From: Bacillus oleivorans
GTDB taxonomy: Bacteria; Bacillota; Bacilli; Bacillales; JC228
Direction: 5' to 3'
NCBI RefSeq assembly: GCF_900207585.1
Contig: NZ_OAOP01000013.1
Span: 35,305-99,304 of the forward strand
Length of the DNA: 64,000 nucleotides
Of this stretch, positions 35,806-45,682 are shown one piece after another. Both the position numbers and the translations under genes were made by a program. How positions within the stretch are numbered: position 1 is the first letter of the stretch; every line of letters starts with the position of its first letter. Under the pieces are notes generated by a model. It was not told where the DNA came from, did no database searches, and saw nothing but the letters and a program-made list of their open reading frames with translations.

Positions 35806-36621
35806 ATGAAATCAAATACATTAAAAATGCCTGGAGCGACCATCTACTTCGAAGTTAGGGGATCTGGCCCTCCGCTGTTGCTTATTCCTGGTGGTCCTGC
35901 GGATGCCGGTGTCTTCACTGATCTGGCTGAACATCTTGCTAATCATTACATGGTGGTGTCCTACGATCCACGCGGGAACTCCCGCAGTACATTGAACGGT
36001 GAACCAGAAGAACAGCAGCTTGACCTTCATGGTGATGATGTCGCTCGTTTGATCGACGCGATCGGCGCAGAACAGGCATATGTGTTTGGGACTAGCGGCG
36101 GGGCACAGATAGCGCTGAATTTAGCAGCCAGATACCCTGAACGAGTACTCACACTGGTAGCTCATGAACCGCCATGTCTGCAAATGCTATCCGATCCGAA
36201 AAAAGCTTTGGCTGATACTGAAGATCTGTACAATACCTACTGCCGTGAAGGTGCGGGTGCTGCAATGCAGCAATTTTTATCGCTCTCCGGTATGAATGAA
36301 GAAATGGAGCAGGGAAGTATGGGTTCACAGCCAACTTCTGAGGAAAGGGAGACATTTGCTCGCATCGGCGGAAATATTGACTATTTCTTTGCTCACGGGA
36401 TTAAGCCCCTCTCTTTTTACATACCGGACGTTGAAAAGCTGCGTGAAGGCACTGCCCGGATCATCCTTGGTGTAGGTGAAAGCTCTAAAGGAAAACTCGC
36501 CTACCGAACCACGGTTGCGCTGGCTGAGAAACTGGGCAGTGAACCTGTAATCTTTCCTGGAAATCACGGAGGATACGGTACTGATCCCAATCGGTTTGCG
36601 GACATTCTGCAAAATATCTAG
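35806..36621 (+). CDS. Alpha/beta hydrolase
   Basis: This is a 271-residue cytoplasmic hydrolase. The N-terminal oxyanion region is LLLIPGGPADAG. The nucleophile elbow is VFGTSGGAQIAL with S97, and the C-terminal His lies in FPGNHGGYGTDP. The acid residue is probably in the region around residue 220. AGAAGGAGATG precedes ATG 35806. The substrate is unknown. It is probably co-transcribed with the DUF899 gene 42 bp downstream. GC content here is visibly higher than in the cluster to the left, which may reflect a different origin. Confidence 0.82.
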   Translation: MKSNTLKMPGATIYFEVRGSGPPLLLIPGGPADAGVFTDLAEHLANHYMVVSYDPRGNSRSTLNGEPEEQQLDLHGDDVARLIDAIGAEQAYVFGTSGGAQIALNLAARYPERVLTLVAHEPPCLQMLSDPKKALADTEDLYNTYCREGAGAAMQQFLSLSGMNEEMEQGSMGSQPTSEERETFARIGGNIDYFFAHGIKPLSFYIPDVEKLREGTARIILGVGESSKGKLAYRTTVALAEKLGSEPVIFPGNHGGYGTDPNRFADILQNI

Positions 36622-36663
36622 CAAAAGAACGTAATGGAGAAAATATAGAAAGGAGAATTGAAT

Positions 36664-37335
36664 ATGACACAGAGCCAAATTAAAATGCCGAGAATTGTTT
36701 CAGAAGAAGAATGGAAGAAAGAGCGTGAAAAGTTACTCGTGAAGGAAAAAGAATATACCCGTGCGCTGGATGCATTAGCCGCCGAGCGCCGCAGGCTTCC
36801 AATGGTTCCCTTCGAAAAAAACTATGTCTTCGAAGATCCAAACGGTACAGCCAGTCTAATCGATTTATTCGACGGACATCGCCAGCTTATTATTTACCAT
36901 TTTATGATGCAGCCTGACTCAAGTCCCTGTGTGGGCTGTTCATCCTTTGTAGACAATATTGGGCACCTCGCTCATCTTCATGCACGCAATACTAACTTTG
37001 TACTGGTCTCTCCGGCTCCTTTGACACAGATTCAACCTTTCAAGAAACGCATGGGCTGGACTGTCCCTTGGTACTCCTCAAACGGAAATGAATTCAATTT
37101 CGATTGCGGAGCAGGTAAGGGATTTGGATTAAGCGTCTTTCTGCGTGATGGGAACCATGTGTTTCGCACTTACTTTACAGCAGCACGAGGCGCAGACCGA
37201 ATCAGGCTTGACTTCAACTTGCTTGATCTAACACCCCTTGGACGGCAGGAGACCTGGGAAGATTCACCTGAAGGTTGGCCGCAAACTCCGCCATACCAGT
37301 GGTGGAGACTTCACGATGAATATGATCGCACTTAA
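36664..37335 (+). CDS. DUF899 family thioredoxin-fold protein
   Basis: This is a 223-residue protein of the DUF899 family. It begins with a helical stretch (EEWKKEREKLLVKEKEYTRA), followed by the family block FEKNYVFEDPNG and a thioredoxin-like core. YHFMMQPDSSPCVGCSSF holds a CVGC pair near the usual redox position. C-terminal WEDSPEGWPQTPPYQWWRLH is typical. ATG 36664 has AAAGGAG at eight bases; a TTG two codons earlier is less likely. The role is unproven; a redox or detoxification function beside the hydrolase is an inference. Confidence 0.85.
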   Translation: MTQSQIKMPRIVSEEEWKKEREKLLVKEKEYTRALDALAAERRRLPMVPFEKNYVFEDPNGTASLIDLFDGHRQLIIYHFMMQPDSSPCVGCSSFVDNIGHLAHLHARNTNFVLVSPAPLTQIQPFKKRMGWTVPWYSSNGNEFNFDCGAGKGFGLSVFLRDGNHVFRTYFTAARGADRIRLDFNLLDLTPLGRQETWEDSPEGWPQTPPYQWWRLHDEYDRT

Positions 37336-37396
37336 GCGAGTATTATGCCACTGTTACTGATTGAATTTGTGTGAGAAGAAAATAAATATGCATAAG

Positions 37397-37432
37397 AGGA
37401 ATCCTGTCCATTGGAGTGGGATTCCTTTTTTA
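37397..37432 (+). terminator. Rho-independent terminator after the DUF899 gene
   Basis: AGGAATCC pairs with GGGATTCCT across a partly paired loop, followed by TTTTTTATTT. Confidence 0.75.
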
Positions 37433-37528
37433 TTTATGTGCTTCATTTAAGATTGATTGATGAATGGATTCTTTCCTATAAATAAACTAAAGTTAAAAAA
37501 TTACAGCAAATGATAAAAGAATGCTATT

Positions 37529-37565
37529 TGTTAGCGCTTTCACCCATCTTATTTACATTTATAAT
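37529..37565 (+). promoter_or_regulatory. cre box overlapping the promoter of the sugar ABC transporter
   Basis: TGTTAGCGCTTTCA (37529-37542) matches the cre consensus for CcpA at every defined position. A TATAAT -10 lies at 37560-37565, so the cre covers the -35 region. This predicts repression by CcpA when preferred sugars are present. Confidence 0.8.
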
Positions 37566-37606
37566 GAACCCGTAGTAAAAAAGAAATTCAGAAAAGGGGA
37601 ATGTAA

Positions 37607-38722
37607 ATGAAAAAGGGTTGGAGAAAATTTACACTTCTATTGATTGTAACCATGTTAGCGGTTTTTCTAGCTGCATGCAGCAGCAGCGGCACAAGCGGCT
37701 CCGCTGGCGTGGATGTCGGTATCGTTTTACCTACTAAGGATGAACCAAGATGGGTTCAGGATGAACAACGATTCAAGGATGCGTTAGCCGATTCGGACTA
37801 TACGACCGAAATACTGTTTAGCCAGGGTTCTTCTGCTAAGGAAAAAGAAAATGTGGAAACCTTGATTAGTAAAGGGATTGAAGTTCTCATTATTTCCCCA
37901 CATGATGGAGCGGCGGCTGGTGCAGCTGTGGAAGCAGCTAAAAAAGAAGGAATTACCGTTATTGCCTATGATCGTTTGATTACTGAAACCGATGCTGTCG
38001 ATTACTATGTAACCTTTGATAGCGTTTCTGTAGGTGCAGCTCAAGGTCAATATTTGATTGATCATACAGAAGGGAATGGAGTTCCATTGTATCTATATGC
38101 AGGAGCTTCTTCTGATAACAACGCTTTCTTGTTCTTCGAAGGGGCTTGGAGTGTCCTGCAGCCAAAAATTGCGGATGGAACCTTCGTGATTGCCAACTCT
38201 AGTGTAGCTGAATCCTTAAAAGATAAAGCCGAGCTTACTCGTGATGAAATGGGGCAAATCCTTGGTCAGGTGACAACGAACTGGGATCCAAATGAAGCGA
38301 AAAATAAAGCGCAAACCCACTTAACAGCTGTCGGTGCCGATCTGAAAGGCGATGTTGTGATCCTTGCTCCAAATGACGGAACTGCACGCGCGATTGCCGA
38401 TGTTTTTGCAACGGATAGTGATATTACAAGCTATGTTGTCACTGGTCAAGACGCTGAGAAAGCATCTATTCAATATATTATTGACGGCAAACAGTCGATG
38501 ACTGTATTCAAGGATGTTCGTACTCTTGTTAAAGATGCAATGGGTATGGCTGTGACGATTTTGGAAGGTGAGACACCTGAAACAACAGGTACTTACGACA
38601 ATGGAAGCATTGAAGTGAAAGCAAAACAAACGGATGTCATTGTGGTAAACCAAGATAATGTAAAAGCTGAACTCATTGATTCAGGCTACTATGAGGCTAG
38701 CGAATTTACCGGACTCGATTAA
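37607..38722 (+). CDS. Sugar ABC transporter substrate-binding lipoprotein (ChvE-like)
   Basis: This is a 371-residue periplasmic-binding-type lipoprotein with lipobox FLAAC (C24). VGIVLPTKDEPRWVQDEQRF at the start of the mature domain, then YDRLITETDAVDYYVTFDS and YAGASSDNNAFLFF, match the ChvE group that binds several monosaccharides such as arabinose, galactose or xylose. It heads a three-gene importer with the ATPase and permease downstream. GGGG lies ahead of ATG 37607, and a cre-controlled promoter precedes it. Confidence 0.85.
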   Translation: MKKGWRKFTLLLIVTMLAVFLAACSSSGTSGSAGVDVGIVLPTKDEPRWVQDEQRFKDALADSDYTTEILFSQGSSAKEKENVETLISKGIEVLIISPHDGAAAGAAVEAAKKEGITVIAYDRLITETDAVDYYVTFDSVSVGAAQGQYLIDHTEGNGVPLYLYAGASSDNNAFLFFEGAWSVLQPKIADGTFVIANSSVAESLKDKAELTRDEMGQILGQVTTNWDPNEAKNKAQTHLTAVGADLKGDVVILAPNDGTARAIADVFATDSDITSYVVTGQDAEKASIQYIIDGKQSMTVFKDVRTLVKDAMGMAVTILEGETPETTGTYDNGSIEVKAKQTDVIVVNQDNVKAELIDSGYYEASEFTGLD

Positions 38723-38808
38723 AAATAAACATCAATAAGACGCGGAATAGTGGTAGATATGTCTATCACTATTTCGTGATTTTAACAGTTGTTTGAGAGG
38801 TGATAACC

Positions 38809-40329
38809 ATGAGTGAATACATCTTAGAAATGAATGATATATCGAAAGAATTTACAGGCGTTAAAGCACTCAGCCATGTCAATTTCAAGGTGAAAAAAGG
38901 GGAAATTCACTGCTTAGTAGGTGAAAACGGAGCTGGAAAATCGACTCTCATGAAAGTACTCAGCGGTGTCTATCCATATGGAACCTATGAGGGTGATCTC
39001 GTATTTGAAGGAAGGATTCAGCAGTTTCATAAAATCAGCGACAGTGTCCATGCTGGGATTGTGATTATTCACCAGGAACTTGCGTTGTTTCCCGATCTTA
39101 CCGTCTACGAAAATATTTTTATCGGGAATGAAATAAAAGATCGCGGGATGGTTGATTGGAATAAGACGATTGCTGAAGCTGAGAAAATTCTAAAAAAGGT
39201 TAACCTCGATGTAAATCCTGAAACTTTGGTGAAGGATTTAGGTGTCGGAAAACGGCAATTGATTGAGATTGCCAAAGCTTTAAGTAAAGATGTAAAGCTT
39301 CTGATTCTTGATGAACCAACCGCGGCTCTTAATGAAGACGACAGCGAAAATCTATTAAGGCTGATCCAGGAGTTAAAGAAACAGGGGATAACCTGTATCA
39401 TGATATCCCATAAGCTGAAGGAAGTCATCTCGATTGCAGATAAAGCGACTGTCATCCGTGATGGAGTTACCATCTGTACGTTGGATGCAGCTAACGATGA
39501 AATCTCGGAAAGTACGATCATTAAAAACATGGTCGGACGAGAAATCAATGATATTTATCCGAAACGAGCAAAGAAGCAATTCGGTGAAACGGTTTTAGAA
39601 TTAAAGAATTGGTCTGCTTATGATCCGAAGTTAGGCCGACACGTTGTCAAAAAAGCCGATCTCCTTGTAAGAAAAGGGGAAATTATTGGGATCGCCGGTT
39701 TAATGGGTTCTGGAAGGACGGAGCTGGCATTAAGCATTTTCGGGAATGCAAAGTCTTATAAATTACAGGGTGAAATGGTCGTCGAAGGTAAATTGAAAGT
39801 ATTAAAGCATCCAAGCGATGCGATTCATGAAGGTATTGCCTATGTAACGGAGGATCGAAAAGGAGACGGATTGTTTTTAATACAAGACATTAAGAACAAT
39901 ATATCCATAGCCAATCTCAACGAACTTTCAAAGAATGGTGTCATCAACGAAAACGAAGAAATTAAAATTGCAAACGAATATAAAGATTCATTGCATATAA
40001 AAGCGTCATCACTTGAACAAATCGTCGGAAACTTAAGCGGAGGAAACCAGCAAAAAGTATCTTTAGGAAAATGGCTGTTTGTTGGACCGAAGCTTTTACT
40101 ATTAGATGAACCTACGCGCGGGATTGATGTAGGGGCAAAATACGAAATTTATACGGTCATGAACAAGCTGATTGAAGAAGGTTTAAGCATCATCATGATT
40201 TCCTCAGAACTAGGTGAAGTCCTTGGCATGAGTGATCGTATTTACGTCATGGCCCAGGGTGAAATCATGGGCGAGCTGTCAAGCGAAAAAGCGGATCAGG
40301 AAAAAATCATGCAGCTTGCGACTCAATAA
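38809..40329 (+). CDS. gguA: Sugar ABC transporter ATP-binding protein (GguA-like)
   Basis: This is an ATPase of about 506 residues with two ABC domains. The first has VGENGAGKSTLMKVLSG and LLILDEPTAAL; the second has LSGGNQQKVSLGKWL and LLLLDEPTRGIDVGA, with the degenerate second Walker A GLMGSGRTE. The VYPYGTYEGDLVFEG segment is typical of the GguA/XylG group. ATG 38809 follows AGAGGTGAT; the GTG at 38800 lies inside that site. It energises uptake through the permease that follows. Confidence 0.85.
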   Translation: MSEYILEMNDISKEFTGVKALSHVNFKVKKGEIHCLVGENGAGKSTLMKVLSGVYPYGTYEGDLVFEGRIQQFHKISDSVHAGIVIIHQELALFPDLTVYENIFIGNEIKDRGMVDWNKTIAEAEKILKKVNLDVNPETLVKDLGVGKRQLIEIAKALSKDVKLLILDEPTAALNEDDSENLLRLIQELKKQGITCIMISHKLKEVISIADKATVIRDGVTICTLDAANDEISESTIIKNMVGREINDIYPKRAKKQFGETVLELKNWSAYDPKLGRHVVKKADLLVRKGEIIGIAGLMGSGRTELALSIFGNAKSYKLQGEMVVEGKLKVLKHPSDAIHEGIAYVTEDRKGDGLFLIQDIKNNISIANLNELSKNGVINENEEIKIANEYKDSLHIKASSLEQIVGNLSGGNQQKVSLGKWLFVGPKLLLLDEPTRGIDVGAKYEIYTVMNKLIEEGLSIIMISSELGEVLGMSDRIYVMAQGEIMGELSSEKADQEKIMQLATQ

Positions 40330-40343
40330 GGAGGGTGAAACGA

Positions 40344-41516
40344 ATGAACTTAATGAACGAGGCCAAAAAGCTGTTAAGTGAAAATATTCGAGACTATGGC
40401 ATGTATATTGCCCTTTTTGTTATTATTATGATATTTACGATCTTAACAGACGGGCTCTTCTTGTCTTCCCGCAATATTAGTAATTTACTAGATTCTACAG
40501 GCTATATTGCTGTATTGGCGGTCGGTGTCATGCTTGTCATCGTGATTCGTCACATTGACCTGTCGATTGGATATTTAGCCGGATTCCTGGGTGCCATTGC
40601 CGCGATTCTTCTGATGCAGGCGGGTATGCCCGTATATGCTGTCATCCCGATTATTCTCATACTTGGCACATTGGCTGGGTTTACGACAGGCTTTTTAGTT
40701 GCGCAAATCGGAATTCCTGCGTTTGTTGCCACACTAGCCGGATGGCTCATCTATCGCGGGGCATTGCTTCAAGTCACTGAAAAAACGGGTACTATCATTA
40801 TCCAAGACGATAGCTTTAATGCAATCGGTAATGGCTTTATTCCATCGATTATGGAAATCAATGGTCTGCATTTGCTGACATTACTCATAGGTGCACTAGG
40901 TATCCTATTTTATATTTACACGGCGATTGCTAACCGCAGGAACAAAATCAAATATCATTTTGCTGTCGTTTCTAAAGAAATCTTTATTATACAATTAGTC
41001 TTTGTATCGGCGATTATCGCCTATATTACATGGATTCTGGCAGGATATAACGGTTTTTCATGGACGGTTATTATCATGATGGCTGTTCTTTTTATCTATC
41101 ATTTCTTTACAACCAAGACTGTACTCGGCAGACATATCTATGCAGTCGGAAGCAATCCGGAAGCTGCTCACCTAAGCGGGATCCACGTTAAAAAAATTAC
41201 GTATATAGTATTCGGTTCTATGGGTCTGTTATCCGCCCTTTCCGGTATTCTCTTCACTTCCCGTCTGCAGTCGGCAACCACAACGGCGGGAACATTATTC
41301 GAATTGGACGCGATTGCAGCTGCTTATGTAGGCGGTGTTTCTTCTGCCGGCGGTGTCGGGAAAGTGACGGGGGCTATCATTGGCGCAATTGTTATGGCAT
41401 CTTTGACGAGCGGTATGAATCTGCTCGGAGTCGGTATATCCTATCAATATATGATTCGCGGCGGAGTGCTGGCTGCGGCTGTTATCTTTGATGTCACGAC
41501 TAGAAGAAAAGGGTAA
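40344..41516 (+). CDS. gguB: Sugar ABC transporter permease (GguB-like)
   Basis: This is a 390-residue membrane protein with about ten hydrophobic segments and the family motif RHIDLSIGYLAGFLGA. The C-terminal region reads AAAYVGGVSSAGGVGKVTGA. It has a longer central hydrophilic loop than RbsC, as in GguB/XylH. AAGGAGG precedes ATG 40344 at eight bases; GTG 40335 overlaps this site. It starts about 14 bp after gguA. Confidence 0.85.
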   Translation: MNLMNEAKKLLSENIRDYGMYIALFVIIMIFTILTDGLFLSSRNISNLLDSTGYIAVLAVGVMLVIVIRHIDLSIGYLAGFLGAIAAILLMQAGMPVYAVIPIILILGTLAGFTTGFLVAQIGIPAFVATLAGWLIYRGALLQVTEKTGTIIIQDDSFNAIGNGFIPSIMEINGLHLLTLLIGALGILFYIYTAIANRRNKIKYHFAVVSKEIFIIQLVFVSAIIAYITWILAGYNGFSWTVIIMMAVLFIYHFFTTKTVLGRHIYAVGSNPEAAHLSGIHVKKITYIVFGSMGLLSALSGILFTSRLQSATTTAGTLFELDAIAAAYVGGVSSAGGVGKVTGAIIGAIVMASLTSGMNLLGVGISYQYMIRGGVLAAAVIFDVTTRRKG

Positions 41517-41542
41517 TAGAGTTTATTTTTGATACAATACAT

Positions 41543-41575
41543 ACAAAGGGGCACGAGCAGTCCCTTTGTTGTTAT
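41543..41575 (+). terminator. Terminator after the sugar importer operon
   Basis: ACAAAGGG and CCCTTTGT form an 8-bp stem around 11 bases, followed by TGTTGTT. The T-run is weak. Confidence 0.6.
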
Positions 41576-41700
41576 CCAGATTGATTTAATAGGCATTCAT
41601 ATCCTCAAGATATCCCTCAAAAGTCAATGGTTTAACCTAAGTTTTCATAATTATTCAACTTTTTCTGGCAGATCATGAAGAAAGGAAAGGAGCACGACAC

Positions 41701-42681
41701 ATGAGCAAAACGGGAATGATTATCTTTGCGAGCATATTCCTATTCCTCAGTTATCACACGATTATTTCTGCAGAAAAGGTGTTTCGATCCGAGTGGCAAA
41801 TGCCGCAAATCATAAATACTCCAAACGAACTAGAAAATCGATTGGTTTTAATTACTCAAGATATAGATACCCCGTTTTGGGACAAGGTTGCAAAAGGTGC
41901 CATCGAACAGGCACGGGAGGAAGGTGTCAGTCTTGAAGTATGGGGAAGCTATAGTAACAATCAGGACGAGTTTCTGCGAAAAATCGATATTGCCCTATAC
42001 TCGAAAGTAGCTGGTATTATCGTACAGGGCCTAGATACGGACGAATTTAAAAATTTAACGAAAATTAAAGCATCATCGTATGGAGTCCCGATTATCACAG
42101 TGGCGAATGATGTGCCAATGGTAGAAAGTCTCAGGAGAACGTATGTTGGTTCCGATCAATATGAAGCTGGTCAAGCTATAGCCCAGCAATTAATTAGTGA
42201 CATGGGTGAGGAAGGGACCGTGATCCTCATGTATGACAATCAGCAAGAATTTTACCAGGAACAGCGATTAAAAGGGATTCAAGATGTACTAGTGAAATAC
42301 CCCGACATCAAAATTGGATATGCAGAAACGTTGGACAATAAAGACCAAATCGTGGCTGCCACCCAAGATATGCTGAATCGGATGCCTAATGCTGAAGCGA
42401 TCATTGCTGTCAATGCCAATTTTGCAGGAACTTTGATTCAAGAAATTGGAAAGCGCTCTCAACTTGAACCGTACTATATCTATACTTTTGACGATGGTCC
42501 CGAATCATTATCTCTTCTAAAAGATGGAAAGGTGGATGCGATGGTTGAGCAGTCGCCTGAACGGATGGGGAAAATCAGTGTTCAGCGTATGGTGGAATGG
42601 CTGGATGGTGAGACCGTTCCATTAGATATTGATGGGTACTTTACTGATATTAAAGTAATAAGGGCGAATGACGTTCAATGA
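41701..42681 (+). CDS. Membrane-anchored sugar-binding protein of a two-component system
   Basis: This is a 326-residue protein with an N-terminal hydrophobic segment (IIFASIFLFLSYHTIISA) and no lipobox Cys, so it is probably held by an uncleaved anchor or cleaved signal. The rest is a periplasmic-binding domain (LITQDIDTPFWDKVAKGAIE and YTFDDGPESL). It overlaps the histidine kinase gene by 4 nt and is preceded by AAAGGAG. In Firmicutes such proteins bind the sugar and touch the kinase ectodomain, so it is probably the signal receptor rather than a transport component. Confidence 0.82.
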   Translation: MSKTGMIIFASIFLFLSYHTIISAEKVFRSEWQMPQIINTPNELENRLVLITQDIDTPFWDKVAKGAIEQAREEGVSLEVWGSYSNNQDEFLRKIDIALYSKVAGIIVQGLDTDEFKNLTKIKASSYGVPIITVANDVPMVESLRRTYVGSDQYEAGQAIAQQLISDMGEEGTVILMYDNQQEFYQEQRLKGIQDVLVKYPDIKIGYAETLDNKDQIVAATQDMLNRMPNAEAIIAVNANFAGTLIQEIGKRSQLEPYYIYTFDDGPESLSLLKDGKVDAMVEQSPERMGKISVQRMVEWLDGETVPLDIDGYFTDIKVIRANDVQ

Positions 42682-44120
42682 ATACAATTCACAAGAAGAT
42701 ATGGATGCTTACTATTATTGTACTGGTTATCATGTCCACTATCTGGATCACATTAACCTATTACAACCATAAAACTCAAGCCCAATATAACGAGATCCTG
42801 CAGCGATATTTAAGTATGAATGCTGTGACAAGTGCGAGTCAGCAGATCATCGTCGATTTAAATAACTATATGCTGAATTCATCGCTGGATAATATGGAGC
42901 TGCTTAGTGGGAGTATAAGTAAAATAGAAAATGTAAAAAATGAAGTTTTTAAGCTGAGAAATAAAGAAAACGATTTCACCTTAACGAACTATGTAAATTT
43001 GATTGATAGTTTCATAGAAACGACGGAACGTCTTCTCATCTATCATGCGGAAAAGGATACGGAGTCATCGGCAAGGGAGTTTTCAGAGGCAACGCGGATA
43101 TCGAACTATATTTCGGAGATGACCCTTACTTTAATCGATCAAGAGCTAAAGACGTACGATCGATTGTATCGGGGAATCATCCAGCAATCAGAAGAGCTGG
43201 TTCAGCTTGGTATTTGGCTTTTACTCCTGATTACATTTCTTTTGCTGCTCGGCACATATTGGTTCTCCTTAGGAATAACGAAACCGGTTCAGCAGCTGAC
43301 AGCGGCTGCCAATGAGCTGTCAAACGGCCGCTTCGATAGGCAAATAAAGGTAGATACGAACGACGAAATTGCCTTTCTCGCTAAGACATTTGATCGTATG
43401 CGCATTAATATCAATAACTTATTTTTAGAAACGAAGCAAAAGGCACAGCTTGAGCACGAACTCCAGCAAAGTAAGATTTTATTGCAGGAAAGCCAGTTTC
43501 GCAGCCTGCAAAGCCAGATCAATCCTCACTTTTTGTTTAACACACTCAACACACTTTCTAAGAAAGCTTATTTAGAAGGGTCTGAAGAAACGAGCGACTT
43601 GCTTGTAAGTGTTGCCAGTCTGCTGCGTTATAACTTAAAGCGGGTTGATAGAGCTGTAACGCTGAAGGAGGAAGTGCTGGTTATGCAGCAATATATGCAT
43701 ATCCAAAAAGCAAGATTTACAGAACGTCTCCTTTTTTTTACCGATATCAACAAAGACTGCTTAGATGTCACCATCCCGGCGTTAACTTTACAGCCGATTA
43801 TCGAAAATGCGGTCATACATGCGGTGGAACCGATGGAGGATGGCGGCATCATTTGGCTGCGGATCATGAAGCGAGAAGGGAAGGTCATTATTGAAATCGA
43901 AGACAATGGGACGGGAATGCCAAAGGAAAAAATGAAGCAAATTCTAAAGGAAGACACGATTGAATCTGAGGGACATTCTACAGGGATTGGCTTCAGTAAT
44001 GTTGTGAAGCGGCTTAGACTTTTTTACGGATATGAAGACGTTATCCATATTGAAAGCCGAGAAGGAATGGGTACGAAGGTCGTTCTTCATTTAAAAAGAG
44101 GAGTTGATAAACGTGATTAA
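42678..44120 (+). CDS. Sensor histidine kinase, YesM/LytS-type
   Basis: This is a 480-residue kinase. Membrane segments lie at about 8-28 and 178-200, with an extracellular helical region between. A HAMP domain follows (TAAANELSNGRFDRQIKV). Then comes the His_kinase block QSQINPHFLFNTLNTLSKKA with phospho-acceptor H284. The ATPase domain has LQPIIENAVIHAV and IEIEDNGTGMP. It overlaps the gene before it and the response regulator after it. It should sense the sugar-loaded binding protein and phosphorylate the regulator at 44113. Confidence 0.9.
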   Translation: MNTIHKKIWMLTIIVLVIMSTIWITLTYYNHKTQAQYNEILQRYLSMNAVTSASQQIIVDLNNYMLNSSLDNMELLSGSISKIENVKNEVFKLRNKENDFTLTNYVNLIDSFIETTERLLIYHAEKDTESSAREFSEATRISNYISEMTLTLIDQELKTYDRLYRGIIQQSEELVQLGIWLLLLITFLLLLGTYWFSLGITKPVQQLTAAANELSNGRFDRQIKVDTNDEIAFLAKTFDRMRININNLFLETKQKAQLEHELQQSKILLQESQFRSLQSQINPHFLFNTLNTLSKKAYLEGSEETSDLLVSVASLLRYNLKRVDRAVTLKEEVLVMQQYMHIQKARFTERLLFFTDINKDCLDVTIPALTLQPIIENAVIHAVEPMEDGGIIWLRIMKREGKVIIEIEDNGTGMPKEKMKQILKEDTIESEGHSTGIGFSNVVKRLRLFYGYEDVIHIESREGMGTKVVLHLKRGVDKRD

Positions 44121-45675
44121 GCTCCTGATCGTAGATGATGAGCAAATTGAACGGGAAGGAATGCAGGCGATCCTGCAGAATGCATTCCCAACCCTTGTCA
44201 TCGAACAAGCGAAAAATGGAAAAACAGCGATCGAAAAGACGGTTAGTTTCCAGCCAGATATTATATTAATGGATATAAAAATGCCCGGAATGAGCGGACT
44301 GGAAGCGGTGGAACATATCAGTAAAGATTATCCGCACATCAAATTTATTATGGTCACAGCTTACGACACGTTTAAATTTGTGCAGCAGGCAATCAAACTT
44401 GGCGCCAAGGACTATTTGCTTAAACCGAGTAAAGCCAGCGAAATTGCTGAGACGATTGGCAAAGTATTAAAACAAATCGAAGTAGAAAAACAGCATCTAG
44501 CAACAAGCATATTGCAAAAGGAAGCATTGCAAAAAACGTTAGCCTTAGTTGAGACAGATATCGTGACACAGCTGTTGTTTGATCATGTACATGAAGTCCA
44601 TTTAGATATGCTCGTGGAAATGCTAGACATTCAAACCATGGATGAGATGTTTGTCATGGTGGTGATTGTTCCGACGAAATCGGAGAATTTATATGCGGCC
44701 ATTAAAGAAAAAGTAAGACAGAGTGGATTGGTCGGAGCGATATATGGAAGTCAGCTCCCGATCATTGTATTTCGTAACCCAGATCAATCATTTCGTTCAC
44801 AAGCAGTAAACCTTGCCCGTCAAATATTGTCGATTGCAAAGTTCGAGCAAGAATCAGGATTGTTTATCGGGATTGGCAATGTGTATCGTTCATTGGATGA
44901 AGTCAGACAATCCTATCAGGAATCGTTAATGGCAACTATGGATACAACGCTTCCGGTTAAATATAAATTTTATTCAGATGTTCCTAATCTAAATAAAATG
45001 TACAACGGGCAATTACATAAACAGCGAGAACAAGAAATATCCGATTCTGTCAGATTAGGAGATTGGGAGCAGGTCCTAAATAAACTGATGGATATCATTC
45101 ACTATTATGAGATTGAAGGATACAGCCTCTTACAGTCGCAGCAGAAGATTTTAGAAGTTCTCTGGATTGTATCACGAACGCTCAATGAATTGGGTGTCGA
45201 AACTGTCACTCCGCTTTATTCCTTCCAGATCCAGGATTATCGCCAGCTTCGCTCCGAAACAGGAATGCTGCTAGATCGCATGAAGGATAAATACATTGAA
45301 CATTTTGAGCACATGGAATCCGATACGATTCTTAATCTGAAACAATACATTATCGAACACTCGCATGAAGACATTTCTCTCGAACAATTAGCCAAAAAAG
45401 TAAATTTAAGTCCGATTTATATCAGTAAAATTTTTAAAGAAAAGCTAGGAATCAATTATATCGATTTCTTAACGGAATGCCGGATTGATCAAGCGAAGAA
45501 ACTGCTGGCCGATCCTGAGAAGAGCATAAAGGAAATTACATTTGAAGTTGGCTACCATGAGCCGAACTACTTTAGTAAGGTGTTTAAAAAAGTGTGTAAC
45601 CTAACACCAAAGGAATACCGGAATACACTTTTTAGAAAGAAATCAAAGGTAATGGAGACCGAATTGAAAAGGTGA
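44113..45675 (+). CDS. Response regulator with AraC-type DNA-binding domain (YesN-like)
   Basis: This is a 520-residue regulator. The receiver domain starts LLIVDDEQIEREG, and its phosphorylation site is D54 in LMDIKMPGMSG. A long middle region follows, and then two AraC helix-turn-helices (ISLEQLAKKVNLSPIYISK and ITFEVGYHEPNYFSKVFKK). GTG 44113 is preferred because AGAGGAG lies nine bases upstream; TTG 44104 is too close to it. It probably activates the sugar importer genes upstream. Confidence 0.9.
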   Translation: MIKLLIVDDEQIEREGMQAILQNAFPTLVIEQAKNGKTAIEKTVSFQPDIILMDIKMPGMSGLEAVEHISKDYPHIKFIMVTAYDTFKFVQQAIKLGAKDYLLKPSKASEIAETIGKVLKQIEVEKQHLATSILQKEALQKTLALVETDIVTQLLFDHVHEVHLDMLVEMLDIQTMDEMFVMVVIVPTKSENLYAAIKEKVRQSGLVGAIYGSQLPIIVFRNPDQSFRSQAVNLARQILSIAKFEQESGLFIGIGNVYRSLDEVRQSYQESLMATMDTTLPVKYKFYSDVPNLNKMYNGQLHKQREQEISDSVRLGDWEQVLNKLMDIIHYYEIEGYSLLQSQQKILEVLWIVSRTLNELGVETVTPLYSFQIQDYRQLRSETGMLLDRMKDKYIEHFEHMESDTILNLKQYIIEHSHEDISLEQLAKKVNLSPIYISKIFKEKLGINYIDFLTECRIDQAKKLLADPEKSIKEITFEVGYHEPNYFSKVFKKVCNLTPKEYRNTLFRKKSKVMETELKR

Positions 45676-45682
45676 GAAGCCG